DNA from: Erysipelotrichaceae bacterium
GTDB taxonomy: Bacteria; Bacillota_I; Bacilli_A; Erysipelotrichales; Coprobacillaceae
DNA length: 43,362 nucleotides
Direction of reading: 5' to 3'
Assembly: GCA_021201655.1 (NCBI GenBank)
Contig: JAJQEL010000024.1
Coordinates: 1-43,362 of the forward strand
The notes beneath the pieces were generated by a model. It saw only the letters and a list, made by a program, of their open reading frames with translations, did not search any database and was not told the origin of the DNA. Position numbers and translations under genes: made by a program. Positions 25,883-34,153 of the stretch are shown one piece after another (position 1 is the stretch's first letter; each line of letters starts with the position of its first letter).

Positions 25883-27115
25883 CATCTTTTTTAAAAGTTT
25901 ATCGGCATTTTCATCTCCATAATCATAAGCTTTTAATGCCTAATATTTTGCTCTTTCTATGTCTTTATCACAACCAATACCATAAAAGTAGCATCTTGAT
26001 AAATAATAATAACCTTCTTTAAAATCTTTAATCACTACTGAATCATAATATAAGACAAAAGCTTTTTTTAAATCTTTGTGAATCATTTCGCCAATTTCAT
26101 AGCACATAGCCAAAACAGTCATTGCTCTTGGATGCCCACGTTTAGCAGCAATTTCATAGTAATATATAGCTTTATCTAAATCTTCATATTGTACGTATTT
26201 ATAATGATAAATCTTGCCAAGATTAAAAGCTGCTAAAGTATTGCCATGATCACTAGCACTTATATAATATTCAATAGCCTTATCCATATCCACTTCACAG
26301 CCAATTCCCACTTCATAACATCGCGCTAAATTATATAAACCAATATCATCAGAAAATGATGCAGCTTGCTGATAAAGAGTAAATGCTCGCTTTTGATCAA
26401 TAGGACATCCACGTCCATATTCATATAAAACACCGAGATTATTAAGGGCTCTACAATTATTGTTTTTACTGGCTTTTTCATAGTAATAGTGAGCTTTTTT
26501 ATAATTAAGTTCTTCGCCATTACCATGGGCATAATGATAGGCGAGATTACACATAGCTTCTTCATAGTTGGCATCAGAGGCTATTTGATAGAGTTCCATT
26601 GCTTTAACAAGATCTTGAGGAACACCAAGACCTCTTTCATACAAGACACCAAGTGAATTAATAGCTTTATAGTTATGCTTTCTCGCTGCTTTTTCGAATA
26701 ATTCAAAAGCCATATATTCATCTTGAACATAATGATTATTACCATGTAAATAATATGACCCTATTTTGAATAATTCTTCATCTTTTATATCATCTTCCAA
26801 GCAATTACCTCTTGATAATAGACAAAGATCAACACCAATAAATTGATTATTCTTTTCAATATAATAATGGATTTGATCGCTATAAGGAGAATCTTCAAGA
26901 TTAGGGTAACTCGTAATTTTATATTGATCAACCATTAATGCATTAATGGTTGTTTCAATATCTTCTTCAGGGCAATATAATGTTTTTACTTTCATTAACA
27001 TACCATTATCAAGATAAACCCATGCCATATCTTCATATTGTTTAACAATATGATCGATATAATATTGATTAAAGAATGGTTCGTAAAATTTTAATCGTTC
27101 TAATAATTCATTCAT
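25883..27115 (-). pseudogene. Sel1-repeat protein, C-terminus cut by in-frame TAG
   Basis: Paralogue of the 1000-residue neighbour: the same N-terminal domain of about 110 residues (ELLERLKFYEPFFNQYYIDH..., MAWVYL, MKVKTLYC), then about seven Sel1-like repeats of 36 residues. The frame meets TAG at 25940-25942 after 391 codons (ERAKY-stop). Reading past it gives ALKAYDYGDENADKLLKR and then TGA directly before the terminator. In the paralogue the equivalent place reads EAEYWAKKA, so a TGG tryptophan codon has probably become TAG. Loss of the last 18 residues may be tolerated, so the protein may still be functional. The ATG abuts the TAG stop of the upstream gene without a gap. Confidence 0.8.
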
Positions 27116-30100
27116 CTAATTATCCTTTTTCTTTGTTCTTCTTTTCATATGTTTCTTTTTATCAATCAATGCCAACAATTGTTCAGCATCTTTTAAATGA
27201 CTTTCTTTGGCTTTTTTAGCCCAATACTCTGCTTCATCCAAATCCATATCACAACCATAACCACGATAGTAAAAACGAGCCAGATTCAAATAGGCATGTT
27301 CATCGTCTGCTTGAGCTGCTTCATAAAATAATTGAAAAGCTTTCTTATAGCTCTTTTTTACACCTTCACCATGCTGATAACAAACACCAAGATTATTCAT
27401 TGCTCCCGCATGACCTTTATGTGCTGCTATTTTATAATAGTAAACAGCTTTAGAAATATCCTGATATTTCTTATCAGCTTCAAAATCATAGAGAACAGCG
27501 AGATTATAAGCCGCCGAAACATGTCCCTTTTTAGCTGCAATAGTATAATATTTTATGGCTTTAGGGGTGTTTTTACGTACTCCTTTGCCACTCTTATAGA
27601 GGTTAGCTAATGCATAATAACCTCTTGAATAATCAGCATTTTTCGCAATCATATAGTATTGGACTGCTTTTTTATAATTGACTTTAACGCCCTTACCAAC
27701 TTCATACATAATCCCTATAGATATACAAGCATCTAGATTCTCTAAATCAAATGCCAAGCGATAATAATGCATTGCCTTCTTATAATTACAATCACCATGA
27801 ATACCATAATCATAAAAACGACCAACATTATATAAACCACGTGAAGAATGCATATCAGCAGCCATTTTGAAATAAGCAAAAGCTTTTTGTTTATCACAAT
27901 CTACTACCATGCCATCTTCATAGCATATAGCTAAATTGCATAAGGCTGGAGGATATTGATATAAAGCAGCCTGCTGATATAATTTTACAGCTTTTTCTTT
28001 ATCCATATCTCCCCCACTGCCAAATTCATACATCATTCCTAAATTATTCATAGCACGGGGATAGCCTTGAGCAGCACTTTTTTCATAATATTCTCGAGCT
28101 AAAGTTTCATCAATCTCCACACCAATGCCTTGTTCATAGCAATAAGCAAGATTACATTGTGCTGCTTCATAATTTTGCATTGCGGCTAACTGGTAATATT
28201 CAACTGCTTTTTTTTCATCTTTTTCAATACTCAAACCATTTTCATAATAAATTCCTAAATTACATAAGGCACGGGGATATTGATAAAGAGATGCTTGTTG
28301 TAACAACGTAAAAGCTTTATCAAAATCGGGTTCATCTTTATTTTCATAAAGGGAAGCTAAATTACACATAGCTCTTAAATTGTATTGTTCAGCAGCCAAT
28401 TGATAATAATGCTCTGCTTTATCATAATCAATATCAACACCAACACCTAATTCATAACAATATCCTACATTACATTGAGCGACGTCATAATCTTTAGAAG
28501 CAGCCATTAAATAATATTCAAAAGCTTTCTTTTCGTCCGTTTCAACACCAATACCATTTTCATAACAATAACCAACATTACAAATACCAGGTTCATAATC
28601 CTGCATAGCTGCTTCATTATATAATTCAAAAGCTTTTTTGGGATCCTTTGCTACCCCTTGACCAGTTTCATAGCAATAACCTAAACTAGTGAGTGCATGC
28701 AAATGACCTAATTGACTCGCTTTTTCATAACATTTAAAAGCTTTATGCAAATCGGTTTCTACACCAATACCTTCTTCATAATAATTCCCCAAATGGCATA
28801 TGGCAGTAGGATCATCCATATCCGCAGCTTTTTGCACATAAGCAAATGCTAAAGATTGATCTTTGGCCACACCAATGCCATTTTCTAAATAATAAGCATA
28901 TTTACACATGGCTGGTGGGAAATCCAAATCCGCACTTCGTTTTAAATATTCTAAAGCCAAATCTATATTTTCTTCTTCAATAAAACTGCCATAAGCCAAT
29001 AATCCTCGCGGATGACCCTGTTTGGCAGCTAAAAGATAAAGTTCTTTCGCTTTTTCTATGTCTTGTTTGACACCAATACCTACTTCATAACAATATGCTA
29101 AATAGCAATGAGCTGAAGAGTAGTTTTGTGAAGAAGCTAATTGATAATAATAAACAGCCATTTCTGCATTTTGTTCTACCCCAATTCCAGCTTCATAATA
29201 ATAACCAACCTGCAATTGCGCAATATCCAAACCTTCATCAGCAGCTTCATGGTACCAGGAAAAAGCCTGTTCAAGATTCTTTTCTACCCCAATACCCATT
29301 TCATAGCAATAGCCCACACTATATTTAGCTTGCAAAAATCCTTGATCAACAGCCTGTTGATAATAATACATAGCTTTGATTTCATCTTTTTTTGTGCCAC
29401 GTCCAAAACAATAACATTCATCTAAATAATATAAAGCACGAGGTACTTGATCAGCTGCAGCAATTTCAAAATATTCAAAGGCTTTATCTTCATCCATTTC
29501 CATACCTAGCCCTTCATAAGCACAATAGGCATAATTACAAGCCGCCAGGTCATCACCATTTTGGGCAGCATGAAGATATAATTCAACGGCCTTAGCCTTA
29601 TCCTCCTTAACTCCTAAACCGATTTCATACAAATAGCCTAATGAGCACATGGCTCTATAATGATGATTTAACGCGGCTTTTTCTAATAATTCAAAAGCAT
29701 AATATTCATCTTGCACATAGCCATCTTCGCCATTAAGATAAGCCAACCCAAGTTTAAATTGATCATCAGCTAAAAGAGGAACATCTTCATCTACTAATTG
29801 GCTCACTTCACTAAGCAAGCAAACATCAACACCTTTAAAATAATTATCTTCTTCAATATAATAATGTTCTTCTGCTAAATAAGAGGAAGATGATAAATCA
29901 GGATAAGCATCATTATCATATTGACGCATCAAATGGTAAATAGCTGTTTCTACTTCATCTTCCTGACAATATAGAGTCTTGACTTTCATTAAAGCATCAT
30001 TATTTCCGTCACTTAAATAAACCCACGCCATATCATCATATTTTATGGCAATATAGTCGATATACCATAAACCAAACAATGGTTCATATAATTTTAAACG

Positions 30101-30118
30101 CGCCAATAATTTATTCAT
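27116..30118 (-). CDS. Large Sel1-repeat (TPR-like) protein
   Basis: 1000-residue protein made of an N-terminal domain (about 1-125, unknown family, shared with the next gene) and about two dozen Sel1-like repeats of 36 residues (pattern A-x-x-x-L-G-x-x-Y-x-x-G-x-G-V-x-x-D-x-x-K-A-x-x-Y-Y-x-x-A). The C-terminus is very basic (KKKHMKRRTKKKDN). No signal peptide or membrane segment, so cytoplasmic. Sel1 arrays are scaffolds that bind other proteins. The start overlaps the upstream membrane-protein gene by 8 bp, which suggests that the array works with that membrane protein. The specific role is unknown. Confidence 0.9.
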   Translation of the reverse strand: MNKLLARLKLYEPLFGLWYIDYIAIKYDDMAWVYLSDGNNDALMKVKTLYCQEDEVETAIYHLMRQYDNDAYPDLSSSSYLAEEHYYIEEDNYFKGVDVCLLSEVSQLVDEDVPLLADDQFKLGLAYLNGEDGYVQDEYYAFELLEKAALNHHYRAMCSLGYLYEIGLGVKEDKAKAVELYLHAAQNGDDLAACNYAYCAYEGLGMEMDEDKAFEYFEIAAADQVPRALYYLDECYCFGRGTKKDEIKAMYYYQQAVDQGFLQAKYSVGYCYEMGIGVEKNLEQAFSWYHEAADEGLDIAQLQVGYYYEAGIGVEQNAEMAVYYYQLASSQNYSSAHCYLAYCYEVGIGVKQDIEKAKELYLLAAKQGHPRGLLAYGSFIEEENIDLALEYLKRSADLDFPPAMCKYAYYLENGIGVAKDQSLAFAYVQKAADMDDPTAICHLGNYYEEGIGVETDLHKAFKCYEKASQLGHLHALTSLGYCYETGQGVAKDPKKAFELYNEAAMQDYEPGICNVGYCYENGIGVETDEKKAFEYYLMAASKDYDVAQCNVGYCYELGVGVDIDYDKAEHYYQLAAEQYNLRAMCNLASLYENKDEPDFDKAFTLLQQASLYQYPRALCNLGIYYENGLSIEKDEKKAVEYYQLAAMQNYEAAQCNLAYCYEQGIGVEIDETLAREYYEKSAAQGYPRAMNNLGMMYEFGSGGDMDKEKAVKLYQQAALYQYPPALCNLAICYEDGMVVDCDKQKAFAYFKMAADMHSSRGLYNVGRFYDYGIHGDCNYKKAMHYYRLAFDLENLDACISIGIMYEVGKGVKVNYKKAVQYYMIAKNADYSRGYYALANLYKSGKGVRKNTPKAIKYYTIAAKKGHVSAAYNLAVLYDFEADKKYQDISKAVYYYKIAAHKGHAGAMNNLGVCYQHGEGVKKSYKKAFQLFYEAAQADDEHAYLNLARFYYRGYGCDMDLDEAEYWAKKAKESHLKDAEQLLALIDKKKHMKRRTKKKDN

Positions 30119-31769
30119 TTAAAACCTCCAGGGCTAAAACATTTTGTGAACTAGTTCCACTATCTGAATAATCAATCGCTACATTATCGCCATTTTGTAG
30201 TAATGGTAAAGCATCATTTAAAGTCACTGAAGCAATAAAAATATCATCATAGCCTTCTATCTTAAAATAATAGTAAGAAGTACCCTCTACAACTGCTTGT
30301 TGAATACTTGAAATAGTACCAGATAATGATAGTGTTTCATAGGTAACATCTTCAATACCATTATCGATTAATAATTGATAATAATTAGCTTCTGCTGTAG
30401 CCACGCTTTCTCCTACAGCAACAATTTGATAATTTTGAACATTCACAAAAGCATATTGTTTAACTAAACCTGCACTATCTTTTAAAGATAAGAAATAGGT
30501 TGGCTGACCACCAGAATTGATTAAAATTGGAAAAGTAGCCTCATAACCTAAATTTTGAACTTTACCTTCAGCTGAAGACATAGCTGAATATTCTTCTGCC
30601 CCACTAATAGCATAATAATTTGATTCTTTCGTACGCATATTGACAAGCACAAAACCCACATTTGATTCATCACTTGACACAGAAGTTAAACCTGTATACA
30701 AGTAAACATCATCATTAAGAGCTAAATAATTATAGCCATCCGTGGTTGTTAAAACACCTTTTTGTGAAATAATACTGTTAATATAACCATTACCATATTG
30801 TCCCCAATTGGTTAATTGGGTTAATAACAGCTCGGCTGGATAAACACGATCCACCCAGCTAGGCACATCCCCTATATCATAATATTGACTTTCTCCTGTG
30901 CATGCATTTACTAATACTGCTCCAGTGATATCTTCTCCACCAAAAAGACCAATCTTATAACTAAAAACAGGCGCAATCCAGTACGGCTCACCATCATCAT
31001 CAATTTCAAAAGTTGGATCTTCAAACATCAATGTTGGATATTTTACTCTTAAATATCGATTAATATTTCTAAAAAACAAATCACTGCGTGAATATTTCAT
31101 ACCAGATTCCAATCTGACAACTTCACTTTCCTGGGTAACCATATTCACACGAATATAGGCAGGTAAACCTTCACTTTGATTGGTAAACCATTTAATCAAA
31201 TCACTATAGCTAATCGTTGTAACACGATATGGATTATCATTATAGTTAATTTGAGCATATTCTGAATCCACTTCAAATTGTGAAACATAATCCACAATTT
31301 CACCCATCTTACGATCACCTAAACGCTCGGCACTATCTCTATCAACAACAGGAATAGATGAATAAGTAATATTCTCAAAATCTGTATAAAAATCTGCATC
31401 CGTATTCATATCTAATTGTGATTGATACTTAGCGGCATTAATAACAGGTGAACTAATCACATATCCAACACCCAAATAAATAACTAATAATAAAGTAATG
31501 ATACTTAAAATTTTTGAAATCTGATCAAAACCCAAACTCAAAAAACTTCTTAAAACAATAAATAAAATCAAACAAATACATAAAAACAAAGTAAAACTAA
31601 ATGATCTTAAGTTAATAGGCAGTAATAAAAAATATTCGGCAATAACAAAGAATAATAATGTAACCACGAAGGCAATGATTGTACCTTTATTGTTAGAAGG
31701 ACTTGTCGTTTTTAAATTATCCCAAAAACGATGCCAAACTTCAAAAATATGTTCTCTTATATTAAACAT
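30111..31769 (-). CDS. Uncharacterised membrane protein with extracytoplasmic repeats
   Basis: 552 residues I do not recognise. Three N-terminal membrane segments (about 30-50, 57-74, 86-106) are followed by a soluble part of some 440 residues, probably outside the membrane. That part contains repeated motifs of the form V-N-x-x-T-x-E-S-x-Y-Y-x-I (near VNMVTQESEVV, VNACTGESQYYDI and VNMRTKESNYYAI), reminiscent of PepSY-like beta units. Few cysteines; no catalytic motif seen. It overlaps nrnA upstream and the large Sel1 gene downstream by 8 bp each, so the three are translationally coupled. Function unknown; a sensor or envelope scaffold is possible. Confidence 0.85.
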   Translation of the reverse strand: MFNIREHIFEVWHRFWDNLKTTSPSNNKGTIIAFVVTLLFFVIAEYFLLLPINLRSFSFTLFLCICLILFIVLRSFLSLGFDQISKILSIITLLLVIYLGVGYVISSPVINAAKYQSQLDMNTDADFYTDFENITYSSIPVVDRDSAERLGDRKMGEIVDYVSQFEVDSEYAQINYNDNPYRVTTISYSDLIKWFTNQSEGLPAYIRVNMVTQESEVVRLESGMKYSRSDLFFRNINRYLRVKYPTLMFEDPTFEIDDDGEPYWIAPVFSYKIGLFGGEDITGAVLVNACTGESQYYDIGDVPSWVDRVYPAELLLTQLTNWGQYGNGYINSIISQKGVLTTTDGYNYLALNDDVYLYTGLTSVSSDESNVGFVLVNMRTKESNYYAISGAEEYSAMSSAEGKVQNLGYEATFPILINSGGQPTYFLSLKDSAGLVKQYAFVNVQNYQIVAVGESVATAEANYYQLLIDNGIEDVTYETLSLSGTISSIQQAVVEGTSYYYFKIEGYDDIFIASVTLNDALPLLQNGDNVAIDYSDSGTSSQNVLALEVLNE

Positions 31770-32685
31770 GGCAAATCTCCTTTAATTGAGCTAATAAATC
31801 ATCTAATTCCGTTAATGAATTTAAAGTTGCACCACTGGCAAAAGCATGTCCCCCACCTTGAAAATGACTGGCAACAACATTGACAGGGACATGTCTACTG
31901 CGTAAGCTTACACGATAACAATTTTGTTCTTTAAACTCGGTAATCGCCATCCATACTTCAAACTCTGCAAAATCCGCTAAAGTATTCACATAACTTGAGC
32001 CCTGTTCGCGAGTAATATTTAAATTCTGTAAATCCTTGTCATTTAAATAATAATAGGCAATATTATCAACTTGTATATAATGATTATATATAAACTTAAA
32101 AACATTTAAATCTGTCTTATTTTGCATATATAAAGGCTCATATATCTCACTTACTGTTATCCCTTGTTCAAGTAAATAAGCAGCTGCATAAAAAGTATTA
32201 GCAGAAGTAGCACTATATAAGAAACGATTACTATCACCAACAATGCCTAAATATAAAGCTTTAGCGGCTAAAGATGATATCTTTAGTTGTGCTTGCTTAT
32301 ACATTAAGGCAATAATTTCACTACATGAAGAAGCATTTTCCACTTCAATATTGATATCACCATAACTATCAACAATCAAATGATGATCAATTTTAAGAAC
32401 TTTATCACATAAAGAAATATCTCCATCAATACGTTCTTTATTAGATGTATCCACAACAATGCCTAAAGTTTTCCCAACTTTAATTCTTCCGACTTCAAAA
32501 GCATCAAAATATTTTAACAAATCACTTGTCATATCACCTAATAAAACAATATTTTTATCCGTTTTTTCTTTTAAAACAAAATAAAGACCTAACTGTGATC
32601 CAAAAGCATCCAAATCTGGATTTATATGACGATATATCACAATTTGATCATAATCATCTTTTATATTAAAAATTTTTTCTAACAT
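31762..32685 (-). CDS. nrnA: DHH phosphoesterase, NrnA-like nanoRNase/pAp phosphatase
   Basis: DHH/DHHA1 phosphoesterase. Active-site motifs: HINPDLDAFGS, VVDTSN, the DHH box in KIDHHLIVD, GDSNRF, and the DHHA1 motif GGGHAFASG. NrnA degrades nano-RNAs and pAp; related proteins hydrolyse linear c-di-AMP products, so that role is also possible. I choose the ATG at 32685 (MLEKIFNI, 307 residues, close to the roughly 313 of Bacillus NrnA), which has GGGGTG 6 nt upstream; the longer frame to 32766 runs through the promoter. First gene of the operon with the membrane and Sel1 proteins. Confidence 0.92.
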   Translation of the reverse strand: MLEKIFNIKDDYDQIVIYRHINPDLDAFGSQLGLYFVLKEKTDKNIVLLGDMTSDLLKYFDAFEVGRIKVGKTLGIVVDTSNKERIDGDISLCDKVLKIDHHLIVDSYGDINIEVENASSCSEIIALMYKQAQLKISSLAAKALYLGIVGDSNRFLYSATSANTFYAAAYLLEQGITVSEIYEPLYMQNKTDLNVFKFIYNHYIQVDNIAYYYLNDKDLQNLNITREQGSSYVNTLADFAEFEVWMAITEFKEQNCYRVSLRSRHVPVNVVASHFQGGGHAFASGATLNSLTELDDLLAQLKEICHV

Positions 32686-32701
32686 TTTCATCACCCCATT
32701 T

Positions 32702-32730
32702 ATTATACGATAAACCATCTTATGTATCAA
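32702..32730 (-). promoter_or_regulatory. Promoter of the NrnA/membrane/Sel1 operon
   Basis: Minus-strand -35 TTGATA (32725-32730), 17-bp spacer and perfect -10 TATAAT (32702-32707). Expected start about 32695, close to the nrnA ribosome-binding site. Confidence 0.85.
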
Positions 32731-32763
32731 ATAAAAAGTATTATAAATTAATATTTTGCAAAT

Positions 32764-32794
32764 CAAAAAAAGAAAGAATCATAATTCTTTCTTT
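32764..32794 (-). terminator. Terminator of the SRPBCC gene
   Basis: An 11-bp stem (32769-32779 with 32784-32794), 4-nt loop and T7 on the minus strand. The stop codon of the gene lies inside the hairpin. Confidence 0.85.
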
Positions 32795-33177
32795 AAAGCT
32801 TGTTGCAAATCATTAAAGTACTGTTTAACAATTTTATTAAAATTCTTTTTTGCAAACATCGACTTTTTTTTCGTTTCAAAAGCTGCTGTGATATGTAATT
32901 TTGTTATGTTATTATCAACAACTTCAAATTTTGCGAGCCAATGTCCGTCATATTCATCATTTTTAAAATTAAATTCAAAAACCTCATTGACAATTTTATT
33001 AAGAATAACGAAAGTCGTTTTCAATCCCTGATCGTTTATTTCTTCATAATGCTTAGTATCAATAACACGACTACTATTCAAATGATTACGCCATGTTTGC
33101 TCATTTAAATCAGTCACAAGTTGCCATACATCTTCTATCTTTCCATCTAGTTTTTCTTCATTATTGATTATAATCAT
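32779..33177 (-). CDS. SRPBCC-family (START-like) protein
   Basis: 132-residue protein of the SRPBCC/polyketide-cyclase fold, which forms a hydrophobic ligand pocket. Supporting features: IEDVWQLVTDLNEQTWRNHL near the N-terminus, a central run of beta strands, and the long amphipathic C-terminal helix (NKIVKQYFNDLQQALKKEL). No catalytic residues can be assigned. Transcribed alone from a TTGAAA-17-AATAAT promoter and ended by its own terminator, so it is a monocistronic unit between the NrnA operon and rubrerythrin. Confidence 0.8.
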   Translation of the reverse strand: MIIINNEEKLDGKIEDVWQLVTDLNEQTWRNHLNSSRVIDTKHYEEINDQGLKTTFVILNKIVNEVFEFNFKNDEYDGHWLAKFEVVDNNITKLHITAAFETKKKSMFAKKNFNKIVKQYFNDLQQALKKEL

Positions 33178-33197
33178 ATTATAGCCCCCATGAAACC

Positions 33198-33226
33198 ATT
33201 ATTGCACGGTAACAATTTTTTTTCAA
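33198..33226 (-). promoter_or_regulatory. Promoter of the SRPBCC gene
   Basis: Minus-strand -35 TTGAAA (33221-33226), 17-bp spacer, -10 AATAAT (33198-33203). A GGGGGC ribosome-binding site follows. Confidence 0.65.
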
Positions 33227-33236
33227 GTATAAGATG

Positions 33237-33258
33237 AAAAAAGAACGGATAACCGTTC
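33237..33258 (-). terminator. Terminator of rubrerythrin
   Basis: Stem GAACGG/CCGTTC (33243-33248 and 33253-33258) with a 4-nt loop and T6 on the minus strand, directly at the TAG stop codon. Confidence 0.85.
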
Positions 33259-33902
33259 TAATAGTTTTCACTCATACGTTCAAAATAAGCCTTAGGATAA
33301 CCACATACTGGACAATGATCAGGAGCCTCTTCACCTTCATAAATGAATCCACATTGACGACATTTCCAGCCCTTAGGTGCTTCACCCTTAAATGTTGTTC
33401 CTTTCTTATAGTGTTCTAATAATCTTAAATAACGTGCTTCATGTGATTTTTCTACAGCACCTACAAGTTCAAACTTTTTAGCTAATTCTTCAAAGCCTTC
33501 TTCTCTTGCTTCCTTAGCCATTCTTACGTACATATCAGTCCATTCTTCATTTTCCCCAGCAGCAGCTGTTTCTAAATTTTCATCTGTTGAACCAATGCCA
33601 TGGAATTCGCTAAACCACATTTTGGCATGTTGTTTTTCCTGATTAGCTGTTTCTTCAAAAATTGCCGCAATTTGTTCGAACCCTTCTTCTCTTGCCTTTT
33701 GGGCAAAGAATGTATATTTATTACGTGCCTGAGATTCACCTGCAAAAGCTTCCATCAAATTTTTTTCAGTTTTTGTGCCAGCATACTGAGATTCTTTTAT
33801 TTCTTCAAATTGACTAGCAGGGACATGACATTTTGGACATTTTTCAGGTGGATTATCACCTTCATAAATATATCCACATACTTTACATTTCCATTTAGAC
33901 AT
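33258..33902 (-). CDS. Rubrerythrin with rubredoxin domains at both ends
   Basis: Non-haem di-iron peroxidase that detoxifies hydrogen peroxide in anaerobes, 214 residues. Order: N-terminal rubredoxin-like iron site (Cys6, Cys9, Cys22, Cys25), the four-helix di-iron domain with [30 protein letters not shown] and [14 protein letters not shown] ligands, and a second rubredoxin site (Cys181, Cys184, Cys197, Cys200). Most rubrerythrins carry only one rubredoxin domain. Divergent from coaBC with only 251 bp between. Its -10 TATAAT is at 33931-33936. A PerR site is expected for this family but I cannot see a clear one. Confidence 0.95.
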   Translation of the reverse strand: MSKWKCKVCGYIYEGDNPPEKCPKCHVPASQFEEIKESQYAGTKTEKNLMEAFAGESQARNKYTFFAQKAREEGFEQIAAIFEETANQEKQHAKMWFSEFHGIGSTDENLETAAAGENEEWTDMYVRMAKEAREEGFEELAKKFELVGAVEKSHEARYLRLLEHYKKGTTFKGEAPKGWKCRQCGFIYEGEEAPDHCPVCGYPKAYFERMSENY

Positions 33903-33930
33903 TTTTATGACCTCCTATTTCGTTTCTATT

Positions 33931-33959
33931 ATTATACTATAAGCACTAAAAAAAATAAA
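33931..33959 (-). promoter_or_regulatory. Probable rubrerythrin promoter
   Basis: Perfect minus-strand -10 TATAAT (33931-33936) with a weak -35 TTTATT (33954-33959) at 17 bp. The weak -35 may mean that an activator or de-repression is involved. Confidence 0.55.
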
Positions 33960-33964
33960 GATTG

Positions 33965-33993
33965 TTGCATTCAATATTTCCAGGGTTTATAAT
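33965..33993 (+). promoter_or_regulatory. Promoter of coaBC-coaX
   Basis: Plus-strand -35 TTGCAT (33965-33970), 17-bp spacer and perfect -10 TATAAT (33988-33993). The start near 34000 leaves a leader of about 155 nt before coaBC. Confidence 0.75.
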
Positions 33994-33999
33994 ATCAAT

Positions 34000-34153
34000 T
34001 GTTTATAAGGATATTTTTGTAGTGACTTTTTAAGCATTAACAATCCTTATAGAAAGCAATGAAACGTTATATTCTTAAGAAATGACAGTTGATATGAATT
34101 TTTAGCATGCCATTTTTTAAAGAAATGGCTGTTTTAATTAGAAAGGAATAGAT
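34000..34153 (+). promoter_or_regulatory. Structured 5' leader of coaBC-coaX
   Basis: The leader contains a perfect 9-bp inverted repeat (34004-34012 with 34043-34051) enclosing 30 nt, then a second hairpin (34109-34115 with 34123-34129, 7 bp) followed by TGTTTTAATT, which resembles a weak terminator, and the ribosome-binding site AAAGGAATAGAT. An attenuator or riboswitch-like control is possible. It matches no riboswitch I know. Confidence 0.5.

Noticed and set aside
26000-30000. CRISPR or DNA satellite suggested by regular 108-bp periodicity
   Set aside because: The periodicity is the 36-residue Sel1 repeat. DNA copies are diverged and in frame, with no identical repeats or spacers.
25940-30118. 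Reading the two Sel1 genes as one protein through TAG at 27116-27118
   Set aside because: The next codon is ATG with its own AAGGA site and a full copy of the N-terminal domain follows, so these are two genes.
33903-33960. PerR box in front of rubrerythrin
   Set aside because: A/T-rich partial matches exist, but no 7-1-7 palindrome fits well enough.
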